Below, piece by piece: positions 51,134 to 62,244 of a stretch of 64,000 bases of DNA. The number at the start of each line of letters is the position of its first letter. Position 1 is the stretch's first letter. The DNA is from Kluyvera genomosp. 3 (GTDB lineage Bacteria; Pseudomonadota; Gammaproteobacteria; Enterobacterales; Enterobacteriaceae): positions 3,876,645 to 3,940,644 of the forward strand of contig CP022114.1 of the NCBI GenBank assembly GCA_002211745.1, written 5' to 3'. The notes beneath the pieces are model-generated. The model did no database searches. It was not told the DNA's origin and was given only the letters and a program-made list of their open reading frames with translations. The translations under genes and the position numbers were made by a program.

Positions 51134-53637
51134 TTATCGGCAGATATTGGTGGCATTTTCTTTTGGCTGCATAATAACGCAGCTACGCTTTAATTTGCCT
51201 TTGCTGGTATTAATACGGATTGTGTCAGGCATCGTGTCAGATTTAATAAACATCTGACTTCCCTGAGACACATAGCCCAGCTCTTGGTTCTGGTTATCTG
51301 AAACCAGTGCACCGAACGGTAGTTGATCGCCGTTGCTGTCCTGAACATCCAACATAAATACCTTGCGAGTATCTGTTTTATATTTCAGATAAGTGATGCT
51401 GCCTTCGTATGGGGCGATATTCAGCAAGTTGCCCTGTAAATCCACATCGCTGCTTTTAGTACCATCCTGTTCGAGATGGAAGTTATTTTGTCGATACGGC
51501 GTAGCGCTGGTGACCAGGGCAATACCGTGGTTATTGGTTCGCGTGGATGAGTCACCGTTCACCACAGCATTTTCTACACCGGGGCTTCAAGAATGACAAA
51601 GTTCCGCCCGGTATTTGGTGAGGCTATCACCCCGCCCTGCCACGCCAGAATATTGCCGCTCGCGCCGAGGCTGGTTTGACGATACTCGCGAGCCATGCTT
51701 AGCCCGGTGTTAAGACTGGTGAGACTATTTTTCCAGGAGGTATACAAATCAGCAGACCGTGAATTGCCATCGCGATCGTGTGCAAGCATCAGGCTATAAT
51801 CAACATTTTGCGCGCTGCCGCTCAAACTGACATCAGACGAAGTATACTGCCCTTCTGAACGCTGGCATGTGTCGCGACGCTGCCCGGAGTCCCAAAGATA
51901 GACATCGGGATAGTCACGGATAAATAAAGATTATTTTCCGTATTCCCCGCGAACGCAGCGAACTGACAACGTTACCTTCGTTATTCGTTTCATAGTCGTA
52001 GTAAGACTGCGAAACCTCAGAGCGACGCAGTGAAACGGAGTAATTCACGCTGTTAAAGACGTTACTCCAGGTCAGGTTATATTGACGACTGGTTTTTTGA
52101 CCGCGCCAGTAATCACGCCAGTACGCCGATAACATAAGGCGGCCAAAATTATCCGGCAGCGGCTGATTAATATTGGCGCTGAAAGCCTGTTTGCTATTCT
52201 GCGTTGAGGTATTCGTACCACCGTAGTCCGCGATATTGGCTCGGGTCAGAATATAATCGCTGAACGAGGCGTAATCCTGTGTCCGGTAGTAATAGGAAGC
52301 CAGCGTCAGGTTAGTTTTGGTCGGGAAGAATTTACTCCATGAGAGCGAATATTTTTCACCATGGCGCTGACTATCTCCCGGCAATTTATATTGTGATGTC
52401 TCAGCGGATGCCGATAGCGACCCTGCGTAGGGAAGGGACAGCGCGCCGCCAACCAAAAACGAACGATAGTCGGCATTCCAGATGCTTCCCGCGGTGGCGG
52501 TCACATAGTTGTTAATCCCCGCGAATAGCTGAGTTGAGCGAAGCTGCTATGGTCGTTGATACCACGCATATCCACTTCACCAATGTTGAACTGATAGTCG
52601 CTGGTCCCTGGACGAAGCATGTCAGGAATGGAAGAAAAGGGCACCACAAAACGCTCGGTATTACCGCCGTTGTTTTTCACTTCCACAGAGAGATCGCCTC
52701 GCGAACCGGTTGGCATTAAATCCCTGATTGAAAAAGGACCAGCAGGAACCGTGAGCTGATGAATAATATGCCCGTCCTGATATACGCTCACGACCGCAGA
52801 ACTGGTGGCAATGCCGTTAATCACAGGCATATACACACGTTCGCTGTCGGGCAACATCTGGCGACTTTTGTTCAGCGTCAGGCCACGAAAGCGCACGGTA
52901 TCAAAGTAGTCTGAGGTGGTATAAGCACGGCCAACGCGCATTAGTGCGCCAATCTGCGCAATCGGCTTCTCCAGATAACGGGTTGTATTGACCCAATAGC
53001 TTTTACCGAGGCTGCTGTAACGCATCCACGTTGAATTGTCGATGAAGTGCCAGCTGGATAGGTTCAAGCCGCTGTTCAGTGACAGATAAACGTTATCGCT
53101 GTTGGTATATCCTTCGCTCAGGCCGTGAAAGTTGTAGTAGTTTACGTTGTAATTGGTATAAATGCCGTTGATACCCTGGTCCCATTTCTGCGGGGAAACC
53201 CAGTTACGGTTCTCGGTGATCACGTAGGCCTGCGGCACTTCCAGATCCAGACGCAGCTCGCCCGGCGTCAGTTTGCTTTTCCCGCCGTGCAGTAACGCAT
53301 TGATATCGATCAGACGCACTGGCGCAGCTTCAACCGCGGCGTCCAGGTCGCTAATTCCCAGCAATGACACATCATCTCGTGAGATCTGTACCGTCGTTTT
53401 ATCATCGTTGGCAATCGTCATAGCGAATTTGCCGCGCCATGCATTGTTCACATAGATATCAAGATCGTACGTACCTGGGGTCATCACCAGTTTTGTATTA
53501 CTCCAATCCATATCCGCGGAATTACCGACCAGCAGGCTACTGTTGAACGTTTCGCCGTACGCCCCAAAAGAAGAACATAAAGCGAGGCTGACGGAATGAA
53601 CTAACAGGCTTTTACAAAACAGAAAACTGTTCTTCAT
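51134..53637 (-). CDS. Fimbrial outer-membrane usher
   Basis: The usher is about 835 residues with a signal peptide (SLLVHSVSLALCSSFGAYG). Its N-terminal chaperone-binding domain follows (FNSSLLVGNSADMDWSNTKL), then barrel blocks (PDSERVYMPVINGIATSSAV, IHQLTVPAGPFSIRDLMPTG, GDLSVEVKNNGG), and C-terminal domains (GNILAWQGGVIASPNTGRNF, PFGALVSDNQNQELGYVSQG). Frame breaks near 52503, 51905, 51835 and 51570. It exports and assembles subunits delivered by the chaperone. The gene lies 27 bp after the chaperone gene. Confidence 0.9.
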
Positions 53638-53664
53638 CAGAATAGAACCTGGTATCAGCAGTAA

Positions 53665-54378
53665 TTACGATTTATTAAGTAGGCTGAAGCGTTTAGTACC
53701 GTAATCATCAAGCCAGGTTATACGATACTGTCCACCGGAGTGGACTTTGTCGGATACGAGTACACAGCCGAACGGCTGAATAAACACGGTATCGGAGAGT
53801 AAATTGTCTTTTCTGATCTGCTTTAGCTGACCGCCCTGCCAACTGACAACCTGAGGGATGGTTAGATAGTACGGCGAATCATTTTTCAGGCAGGTTCGAC
53901 CGCCCGATGTAGAAATCGAGACTTTTTCGATCGTTTTACTATCCAGTGGTTCCAGTGAGGTCGGACGATAAAAGACTTTAATGCGGTTACGAATCGCCAC
54001 CTGGAGGTAGTTTTCATTGGCATCTTCCGGCGTAGGCGGAACGTCCAATACGTTAAGCCAGAATACGCTTTCTCTATCAGCAGGCAGTGTCTGGATATTT
54101 GTCGCGGCAATTTTCAACGTTTGTCCGCTATGACCACTCATTTTGACCACCGGTGGCATCAGAGAAAACGGCACTTTGATCTTTTCTGGTGCTGCGGATG
54201 CATCACCGTTATCCAGCCAGGACTGTACCAGGTGGGTTTTATCACTGTCATTAACGAGCTGTACCGAAACAAATTTTGTTTCGGCTGGATAGATAACGCG
54301 AGTCTGATTAATGACGACGCTGGCGGCGACCGTTTGTGAAACGAGAGCTGCGAGGAGAAACACTATTAATTTTTTCAT
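53665..54378 (-). CDS. Periplasmic fimbrial chaperone (PapD-like)
   Basis: The intact 237-residue chaperone has a signal peptide (MKKLIVFLLAALVSQTVAAS) and an Ig-like fold with the conserved subunit-binding residues: NQTRVIYPAETKFVSVQLVN containing R and Y of the family, VFWLNVLDVPPTPEDANENY, and KVFYRPTSL with the paired R. I choose the ATG at 54378; the frame open to 54444 would add residues before the signal peptide. Confidence 0.92.
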   Translation of the reverse strand: MKKLIVFLLAALVSQTVAASVVINQTRVIYPAETKFVSVQLVNDSDKTHLVQSWLDNGDASAAPEKIKVPFSLMPPVVKMSGHSGQTLKIAATNIQTLPADRESVFWLNVLDVPPTPEDANENYLQVAIRNRIKVFYRPTSLEPLDSKTIEKVSISTSGGRTCLKNDSPYYLTIPQVVSWQGGQLKQIRKDNLLSDTVFIQPFGCVLVSDKVHSGGQYRITWLDDYGTKRFSLLNKS

Positions 54379-54415
54379 GATCTTAAAGGCCGGGGTTGAT
54401 ACCCGGCTTATGTGA

Positions 54416-54975
54416 TTAATCGTAGCTAAAAGAATAGGTTGCATCGGTAACCACTTTACCGGTGGTCGCAGCAGCGCCGCCGAAGTTGTAGTAGTTAGCG
54501 TGCATAGTCAGCGTAACGCCGTCAGCACTAGATGCGTCTGCAGAGGTCAGGCCGGTATTGAATGCCGTTTCAAACGGTACAGCGGTGGAGCCGTCAGAGG
54601 TCAGAGCAATACCCACACCTTCTGCGCCGTTGGCGCTGTAGTTTTTCAGGTATTTGCCATCATCAGACAGGTTGCTGCTGGTGAAGGTGATTTTCAGAGT
54701 CTGAGTATCTGCATCCGCTGCGGAGCAGTTTTTCAGATTCATGGTGAAATTTTTGCTGTTGGCGGTAACGATACCCGTGGAGCTAGTTACGTCGGTAAGT
54801 GTGATCGGTGCCAGATTTACTGTGAAATCGGAACCATTATTGGTAGTCACATCACAGGTGGTGTCGGAAACAGAACCATTAAACGTGATGGTTCCCCAGC
54901 TACGCCGGTGCTTTCCGCTGCCATTGCTGCGCCAGAAAATACGATTGCCGCTGCGATTAACGTTTTCTTAAACAT
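54416..54975 (-). CDS. Major fimbrial subunit (type 1-like pilin)
   Basis: The pilin has a signal peptide (MFKKTLIAAAIVFSGAAMAA), the typical early strand with first cysteine (TITFNGSVSDTTCDVTTNNG) and second cysteine (TMNLKNCSAADADTQTLKI), and the penultimate tyrosine ending ATYSFSYD. One frame break near 54893, a GGGG run, lies soon after the signal peptide; one extra G restores it. It is the first gene of an operon of pilin, chaperone, usher, adhesin and, judged by close spacing, four regulatory genes. Confidence 0.9.
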
Positions 54976-55470
54976 TCTTTTATATCCCAATTTTCAATAT
55001 CAGTAGTGCCTATGCGCAGTGATCCGATGGGTGATAGAACATCGTATTGCACCGTCGCTTTTGGTTGGAATATAAAACCACTCACAACACCATCAGTAAA
55101 CGTAAATATCGCTTAAATCATTTTTTTAAACCTAAAACACCATTTTTTAATTAATTTATAGGTTTATATTCTTTTTGAATATAAAAAGGAAAGTGAAGGG
55201 AGAAAGGAATCGCTATTTAAAAAAACTTAAAAATAGTCATATGGCGATTTTTTCTTTTAGAGGAATGGCTGTTTTTAAATATTTCGTTTCGTAATTACAA
55301 AATATCGTTAAATACATTTAACAAAAACAAAACATCATCAGCAGTGAGAGTACATAGGTCGGAAAATGAGAAGGTCACCTCCCGGGTCAACGCATAGACA
55401 CTCACAGTAATCTGGATGCCATGCAGATCGTATTTCACGGTGTGAATGTCATGATCTCCATGGCGGTATC
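54976..55470. other. Promoter region of the fimbrial operon
   Basis: The stretch is very AT-rich. A perfect inverted repeat TTTATATTC-TTTTT-GAATATAAA lies at 55163-55185. I looked for a pair of distant inverted repeats as in a phase-variable fim switch and did not see one. The right part (55380 onward) grades into the LysR remnant. Confidence 0.5.
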
Positions 55471-55950
55471 ATCGAGGAAAGATTTGATGCCGGCGTCCGT
55501 CTGGGGCCTGAAGTTGACCAGGGCATGGTAGCAGTGCGCATCACGCCCGATATGGAGATGGCGATTATGGGTACTCCGGAACATTGTCGTCGCGACGGTT
55601 TTCCGCAAACCCCGGCGGATTTAAAAGCGCATCCCTGTATCGCCTATCAGTTTGCCGACGCCAGCGTATACCAGTGGGAACTCAATCAGGATGATAAAAA
55701 ATAACCCATCGACCAGAAGGACAATGGGCCTTATCTGACAGCTATATGGAAGCAGCCGCCGCCCGGCTGAGCCTCAGGTTAGCCTATGTCCCTGTTGAAC
55801 TGGTCGCGGATGATTTAGAACACGATAAGCTTATCAGGGTGTTGCAGCGTTACAGCCTGCGAATGGAAAGATTGTTTCTCTATTATCCGCATCGAAACGT
55901 CTCCCCTGCCCTGCGGATGGTCATTGATACGTTGAAGATCTGCTCGTTAG
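55471..55950 (+). pseudogene. Degraded LysR-family regulator, C-terminal remnant (copy 2)
   Basis: In shifting frames this encodes RFDAGVRLGPEVDQG, VRITPDMEMAIMGTPEHCRR, DGFPQTPADLKAHPCIAYQF, then SYMEA, LAYVPVELVADDLE and LQRYSLRMERLFLYYPHRNV, the C-terminal half of a LysR regulator. Stops (TAA after DDKK at about 55702) and the lack of an N-terminal DNA-binding part show it is inactive. It is related to the remnant at 44018-44340. Confidence 0.8.
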
Positions 55951-56122
55951 CGATGACCGCTTCTTCACAATGCAAAATTGTGTCAGGTGTCCCTAAGCTT
56001 TCAATTCCAAGGTCCGCTGTGAGCGATGAGCGGACCTAAAGATATAGCTTCAAACATGCGATGATGATTGATATCCAGCCAGGTTTCAGAAAGACCGACA
56101 GACTGCCGGTCCTGCGGGGAGA

Positions 56123-57014
56123 TTACTTCAGCTCCAGCATACTTATCACATGGGCAATATCCGCGATATCGCCTGCTGACAACGGCTGCAAAGGACGAGG
56201 CAGGCAATCCATGTCGGTTAGCCCAAGCACACCAGCAGCTGTGGCAATAACACGAAGACTTCCACCATGTTTACGGAACAGCGCCCACAAAGGTTCAAGG
56301 TGGGCTGTCAGGGCAGTAACGCGTTGATGATCCTTTACCGCCGCGGCTTCAGTAATTTGTTTCGCCATCTCAGGGAACAGACCGCCACACACGGAGTACC
56401 AGACTTCACAACCAGCGTTTAATCCCAGCCCCGCATAAGCGTCGCCACTGATACCGATTGTTACACCAGGGCGCAGATGTTGACGTAACGCATTCACCCG
56501 CTCAGTCGCTGCAGCGGGGCTATCCGGTACGCCAGGGATCTTGACCGAGCGAATCCCTCAAGTGATGAGAGACGACCGTGGAGTTCATCCGTAAAGGTAA
56601 AATGCGTAGTGCCCGGATTATCATAGATACACACCGGTACAGACACGTGCCGGGTAACGGTCTCAAAGAGTGAGAATACTTCTTCGTCACGGAGTGGCTG
56701 GTAGCTGACTGCCGGGAGTAACAGAGCATTCGCGCCGGCTGCCTGCGCGTCATCTGCCAGATGCAGGATAGCATCGGTACTGACCGCTCCCACACATACC
56801 ATCATTGGGATATCCCGGCATGCTGTTTTGCCAGCGTTGCTACGCGCTTTCGCTGCTCCCGGGTCAGATAGGCGTAGCTTCCGGTTGACCCCAGGATGCC
56901 CATAGAATCAACCCGAGCTTCTGTCAGGCGGGAAAGAATATGGCTGAAACCCTTTTCATCCACGCCGCTGGCGGTGAGTGGGGTTAATGGAAACGCCGAC
57001 AAGCCGGTAAACAT
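56123..57014 (-). CDS. Dihydrodipicolinate synthase/NAL-family aldolase of unknown substrate
   Basis: The class I aldolase family is shown by MFTGLSAFPLTPLTASGVDE, the loop MGILGSTGSYAYLTREQRKR (GSTGS in place of GTTGE), PVCIYDNPGTTHFTF with the conserved YDNP, and a Schiff-base lysine region RSVKIPGVPDSP after repair. Frame breaks near 56810 and 56525. It is distinct from the sialic lyase at 6194 and lies just before a B3/4-domain gene on the same strand, with an XRE-cupin regulator divergent. The substrate cannot be named. Confidence 0.82.
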
Positions 57015-57035
57015 AAAAGTTTCTCCTGAATGATA

Positions 57036-57735
57036 TTACTGCTGTTGTTCTTCGATGAGAGCAACCTCAAACCACAGACCGGGCATCATTTTTTCCAGGC
57101 CGTCGGTCAGCATCTTCCCGGCTTCGTGAAGTCTCTCCAGCGGCATCTGCGGCAGGCTTTCCAGAATAAACCACATTTGCTGAGCTTCCACACCTAAGCG
57201 GGTTCTGAGCCCTGTCGCCAGTTCCAGCGACGGCAGGTCACGCCGATATCATCACACCAGATGATCTCGCCTTGTGAAGGATATTCAACGGCCTTTTCCC
57301 CCTCTTTGACTGTATCAAAAGGCTCGGTTCCTTTTGCCACAGCCAGACATGGTGAACCCTGATAGGCAGCGATATTCTCTCCACCCACCGGAACGGCGTA
57401 GCGGAGACTAACGGCATTATAAAGATCAACGATGGGATCAAGTGCTGGCATCGTTCCGTCACGTAATACGCGCTTGCGTAACGCATCCGCTGAGCAAGGG
57501 TACGTTTAGGTTTAGGTTTAGCACCAAACTTTTGAAAAACCTCTGCCCATGCGGTCAGATGCGCTTCCGCCCACTCAGGCTCACCGGCCAGAACCGCTTC
57601 ACAGGCTTCTCGCAGAGCTGTTTCTCCGATATCGGAGTTAAGCACTGGTGCAGCTTTTACGTAGACACTGAGTGCCCGAAAACCAGGCGCAATGCGATAA
57701 ATTTCAGGGGCAATTGACGGAGAGACTGTTAACAC
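57036..57735 (-). CDS. B3/4 domain protein
   Basis: The protein is about 233 residues, related to the B3/B4 editing domain of phenylalanyl-tRNA synthetase beta: VLTVSPSIAPEIYRIAPGFR, DPIVDLYNAVSLRYAVPVGG and EIIWCDDIGVTCRRWNWRQG are family blocks. Stand-alone versions may edit mischarged tRNA or act on amino acids. The GTG at 57735 with AGGAT is the best start; the open frame to 57828 runs into the divergent promoter. Frame breaks near 57460 and 57220. The stop is 22 bp from the aldolase start. Confidence 0.78.
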
Positions 57736-57748
57736 GTGATAATCCTGT

Positions 57749-57805
57749 AATGACCAATTTATCCCATGATAATGACCGATGACCAAAAAAGTCAATTTAA
57801 TGACC
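57749..57805. promoter_or_regulatory. Divergent promoter with repeated AATGACC motifs
   Basis: AATGACC occurs three times (57749-57755, 57771-57777, 57799-57805) in the short gap between the B3/4 gene and the XRE-cupin gene, the last copy covering the XRE start. Short direct repeats in a divergent gap could be regulator sites. Which promoter they serve is not clear. Confidence 0.4.
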
Positions 57806-58379
57806 GATGCAGATTCTATCGTCAGCACCGTAAATGAAGCCGTATCTCAGCGGATTAAGCTGTATCGTAAGCAAAAGAAAATATCGCTCGATGAACTCTC
57901 CCGCCGGCGGGCGTCAGCAAGGGCGCGCTGGTTGAGATTGAGGGATGCCGGGCAAATCCCAGCATAGCCCTGTTATGCCGCCTGGCTGCCGCGATGGGGT
58001 TTCGGTAGCCGATTTTGTGGATGTCAGTTCCAAACCGACCGTGCATCTCATTGCTGAAGATGAGATCCCAGAATTGTGGGCTGGTGAAAAAGGAGGGAGA
58101 GCAAGGTTGCTCGCTGGTTCGGGCGGCCCTGATATGACCGAGCTCTGGATGTGGGAAATGCAACCGGGGGAAAAGTTTGCTTCGCCCGGCCACACGGAAG
58201 GGACGCTTGAGCTGTTTTATGTTCAGACAGGCACGCTCACGCTGGGTGTGAAGGACCACCTGTATCAGGTAAAAACCGGCTGTTCAGCAACAGCCAGAAC
58301 GGACGTTCCTCATTTCTATGAAAACCAGGAGGAGGGACCATTGGTGTTCATCATGACAGTACATGAGAAAACATCCTGA
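57800..58379 (+). CDS. XRE-family regulator with C-terminal cupin domain
   Basis: The N-terminal helix-turn-helix (QRIKLYRKQKKISLDELSRR, then GVSKGALVEIEGCRANPSIA after repair) joins a cupin sensor domain (WMWEMQPGEKFASPGHTEGT, ELFYVQTGTLTLGVKDHLYQ, DVPHFYENQEEGPLVFIM). Such proteins sense small metabolites and usually control neighbours. It diverges from the B3/4 and aldolase genes. Frame breaks near 57908 and 58003. Start at 57800; an upstream in-frame ATG at 57779 is possible. Confidence 0.83.
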
Positions 58380-58440
58380 TTGTCGCCCGGCAAGCAATAG
58401 GGCTTGTTTTATCACAGGTAAGTTTGCATGGAGTGGTTCA

Positions 58441-58902
58441 GTGGATAATCAACATCTGAGTTTTGCCAAAAGCCAGTTTACTGTCACAACCGATCCCGCT
58501 TTTTTTCAACTGGAAGCCATTCACGATTACCTCTCGCAATCGTCCTGGGCTCCAGGCATTGATGCCAAAACGGTCAGAATATCAATCCAGAACAGCCTTT
58601 GTTTTGCGCTTCTGGATGGAACAAGACAAATCGGCTTCGCCCGCCTTGTCACAGACTATGCCACTTTTGGTTATTTGTGTGACGTCTACGTATTAAACGA
58701 TTATCAGAAAAGTGGCCTCGGCCACTGGCTGATCGAATGCTGTCACGCCCATCCGTTGATGTCACGCCTGCGACGGATAATGTTGGTCACTGACAGCGCG
58801 CCCTGGCTATACCAAAAACTGGGTTATAACCCATTGAACCGGAAAGATTTTGTCTGGCAGATCAATCGGCCCGACATTTATCGTAATGCCGGACAAAAAT
58901 AA
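58441..58902 (+). CDS. GNAT-family N-acetyltransferase
   Basis: The intact protein of about 153 residues has the GNAT core FARLVTDYATFGYLCDVYVL and the acetyl-CoA loop DYQKSGLGHWLIECC, with YQKLGYNPLNRKDFVWQINR at the end. It resembles the small YjdJ/Pat-like GNATs annotated widely. The GTG at 58441 with GGAGTGG is the best start, since the nearby ATG (58429) is out of frame. It may be co-transcribed with the XRE-cupin gene. Confidence 0.82.
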   Translation: MDNQHLSFAKSQFTVTTDPAFFQLEAIHDYLSQSSWAPGIDAKTVRISIQNSLCFALLDGTRQIGFARLVTDYATFGYLCDVYVLNDYQKSGLGHWLIECCHAHPLMSRLRRIMLVTDSAPWLYQKLGYNPLNRKDFVWQINRPDIYRNAGQK

Positions 58903-58928
58903 GAATACTTTTCAGAGAGTAATGATAA

Positions 58929-59447
58929 ATGTTAATCCGTAGGGCCAGTTCCTCTGATGCAGAAGAGCTTGCTATTTTAGCCGAGCGAACCTTCAGAAAG
59001 ACTTTCCAGGATGGTAATACTCAGGAGGATATGGATCTTCACTGCCATGCAAGCTATTCAACTATTATCCAGTTGAAAGAAATCCTCAGACAAGACTGGA
59101 TTACATTAGTCTGCGAATACGAGAGCAAACTGATTGGGTACGCTCAACTAAGGTGGGAAGAGTTTCCTCCCTGTGTCAATAGCATCCATGCCGGAGAAAT
59201 TCTGTGTCTGTATGTCGATGAGCCCTACCATGGTAAAGGATTTGCACAGGCACTGATGCAAAAGTGCTTTGCTGAATTTGAGGCAAAGGGATCGGATCCT
59301 GTCTGGTTAGGTGTCTGGGAACATAACCCAAGGGCCATCTCTTTTTACCGTAAGCTTGGGTTTACCGAGGTGGGTGAGCATATCTTTCAGGTTGGGTCAG
59401 ACCCGCAGAGAGATATCATTATGAAACGCTCAACTTACGCTAGCTGA
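58929..59447 (+). CDS. GNAT-family N-acetyltransferase, second
   Basis: The intact 172-residue protein has LIRRASSSDAEELAILAERT, then CLYVDEPYHGKGFAQALMQK with the acetyl-CoA loop and WLGVWEHNPRAISFYRKLGF, all usual for the family. The relative spacing of 26 bp to the upstream GNAT suggests one transcript. Substrate unknown. Confidence 0.85.
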   Translation: MLIRRASSSDAEELAILAERTFRKTFQDGNTQEDMDLHCHASYSTIIQLKEILRQDWITLVCEYESKLIGYAQLRWEEFPPCVNSIHAGEILCLYVDEPYHGKGFAQALMQKCFAEFEAKGSDPVWLGVWEHNPRAISFYRKLGFTEVGEHIFQVGSDPQRDIIMKRSTYAS

Positions 59448-59597
59448 ACACACATTTTGACGTCCGCTTTTGGCACAAAGCCGACCTTGAGTCCCTTATT
59501 AATGAACAAATCTAATAAACCCTAGCTAATTACCCATCTAATTAAATAAATCACTTTGCGCTATCCTTTTCCTACTCAACGACCAAAGGATAACGTC

Positions 59598-60772
<1,175 letters not shown>

Positions 60773-60794
60773 TCAGATAAGCGCTTGATTTAAA

Positions 60795-60870
60795 TGGTGC
60801 CGATAATAGGAGTCGAACCTACGACCTTCGCATTACGAATGCGCTGCTCTACCAACTGAGCTATATCGGC
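60795..60870 (-). tRNA. thrW: tRNA-Thr (anticodon CGU)
   Basis: The minus strand gives a full 76-base tRNA beginning GCCGATATAGCTCAGTTGGT and ending with the encoded CCA. The anticodon arm is CGCAT-TCGTAAT-GCG with anticodon CGT, and the T-arm has GGTTCGACTCC. It matches E. coli thrW, which also follows proA and serves as integration site for islands such as CP4-6. I see no second copy of its 3' end in the window. Confidence 0.96.
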
Positions 60871-60983
60871 CCTGCAAGAGGTGTTCACGAGCGTGAATCA
60901 CGGGGTAAAAGGTTAAGACTAACCGGGCGATGCGTCAATAGTCAGATTAATCAACCGCCTATTTTTGCATCGCCCGTTTTCAA

Positions 60984-62234
60984 TTACGCACGAATGGTAT
61001 CTTCGCCGAAGCCGATCCACTTGTAGGTGGTCAGTGCTTCAAGGCCCATTGGGCCGCGCGCGTGGAGTTTCTGGGTGCTCACCGCCACTTCTGCACCCAG
61101 GCCGAACTGGCCGCCATCGGTGAAACGGGTGGAGGCGTTGACGTACACCGCGGAGGAGTCCACTTCGTTGATAAAACGGTTGGCGTTGCTCAGGGTGCGG
61201 GTCAGGATCGCATCGGAGTGCTGAGTGCCGTGTTGACGGATGTGTGCAATGGCGCTGTCAATATCCGGCACCAGCACCACATTGAGATGCAGCGACAGGT
61301 ACTCGTTATCAAGCTCTTCCGGCTTCAGCGGCACCAGCGTTGCCGGGCCTTTCAGCTCGCGCATCACCGTCTCATCGCCGTGCAGCGTAATGCCGCTTTC
61401 GGCCATCTGCTGGCTCAGCGCTGGCAGGAAGCGATCGGCGATGGATTGATTCACCAGCAGCGTTTCCACGCTATTACAGGCGCTCGGGCGCTGGGCTTTC
61501 GCATTGACGATAATCTTCAGCGCCGCTTCAATCTCTGCGCTGTCATCAATATAAATATGACAAACGCCGATACCACCGGTGATAACCGGAATCGTCGACT
61601 GCTCACGGCACAGCTTGTGCAGGCCCGCACCGCCGCGAGGGATCAGCATATCGATATACTTATCCATACGCAGCATCTCGCTCACCAGCGCGCGATCCGG
61701 ATTGTCGATGGCCTGAATGGCTGCTTCTGGCAGACCGCACTCTTTCAGCGCGCGTTGGATAACGCCAACGGTGGCGGCGTTGGTGCGATACGTCTCTTTA
61801 CCGCCGCGCAGAATCGCGGCGTTGCCGGTTTTCAGGCACAGCGCCGCCACGTCAACGGTGACGTTCGGGCGGGCTTCATAAATCACGCCAATCACGCCCA
61901 GCGGGACGCGGCGACGTTCGATGCGTAAGCCGCTGTCGAGCAGCCCGCCGTCAATCACCTGCCCTACCGGGTCGGCCAGCACGCAGACCTGGCGGACGTC
62001 GTTGGCAATCGCCGTCAGACGAGCAGGCGTCAGCGCCAGGCGATCGAGCATGGCTTCGCTCAGGCCGTTTTCACGCGCCTGGGCTAAATCTTCGGCGTTA
62101 GCCACAAGAATCTCTTCACTTTGAGATTCCAGATGATCGGCAATAGTTTCCAGAACCCGGTTTTTCTCACGGCAGGATAACTGCGCCAGCGTATAGGAGG
62201 CCTGCCTGGCGGCAATGCCCATTTGTTCCAGCAT
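60984..62234 (-). CDS. proA: Gamma-glutamyl phosphate reductase ProA
   Basis: The intact 416-residue enzyme reduces glutamyl-5-phosphate to the semialdehyde in proline synthesis. Signatures are [39 protein letters not shown], the catalytic cysteine in [19 protein letters not shown], and [20 protein letters not shown] near the end. It follows proB by 10 bp and is followed by thrW, the E. coli order. Confidence 0.97.
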   Translation of the reverse strand: MLEQMGIAARQASYTLAQLSCREKNRVLETIADHLESQSEEILVANAEDLAQARENGLSEAMLDRLALTPARLTAIANDVRQVCVLADPVGQVIDGGLLDSGLRIERRRVPLGVIGVIYEARPNVTVDVAALCLKTGNAAILRGGKETYRTNAATVGVIQRALKECGLPEAAIQAIDNPDRALVSEMLRMDKYIDMLIPRGGAGLHKLCREQSTIPVITGGIGVCHIYIDDSAEIEAALKIIVNAKAQRPSACNSVETLLVNQSIADRFLPALSQQMAESGITLHGDETVMRELKGPATLVPLKPEELDNEYLSLHLNVVLVPDIDSAIAHIRQHGTQHSDAILTRTLSNANRFINEVDSSAVYVNASTRFTDGGQFGLGAEVAVSTQKLHARGPMGLEALTTYKWIGFGEDTIRA

Positions 62235-62244
62235 ATCGAACTCC

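Noticed and set aside
54976-55470. Phase-variable invertible promoter for the fimbrial operon
   Set aside because: No pair of separated inverted repeats and no nearby recombinase gene; only a short local hairpin at 55163-55185.
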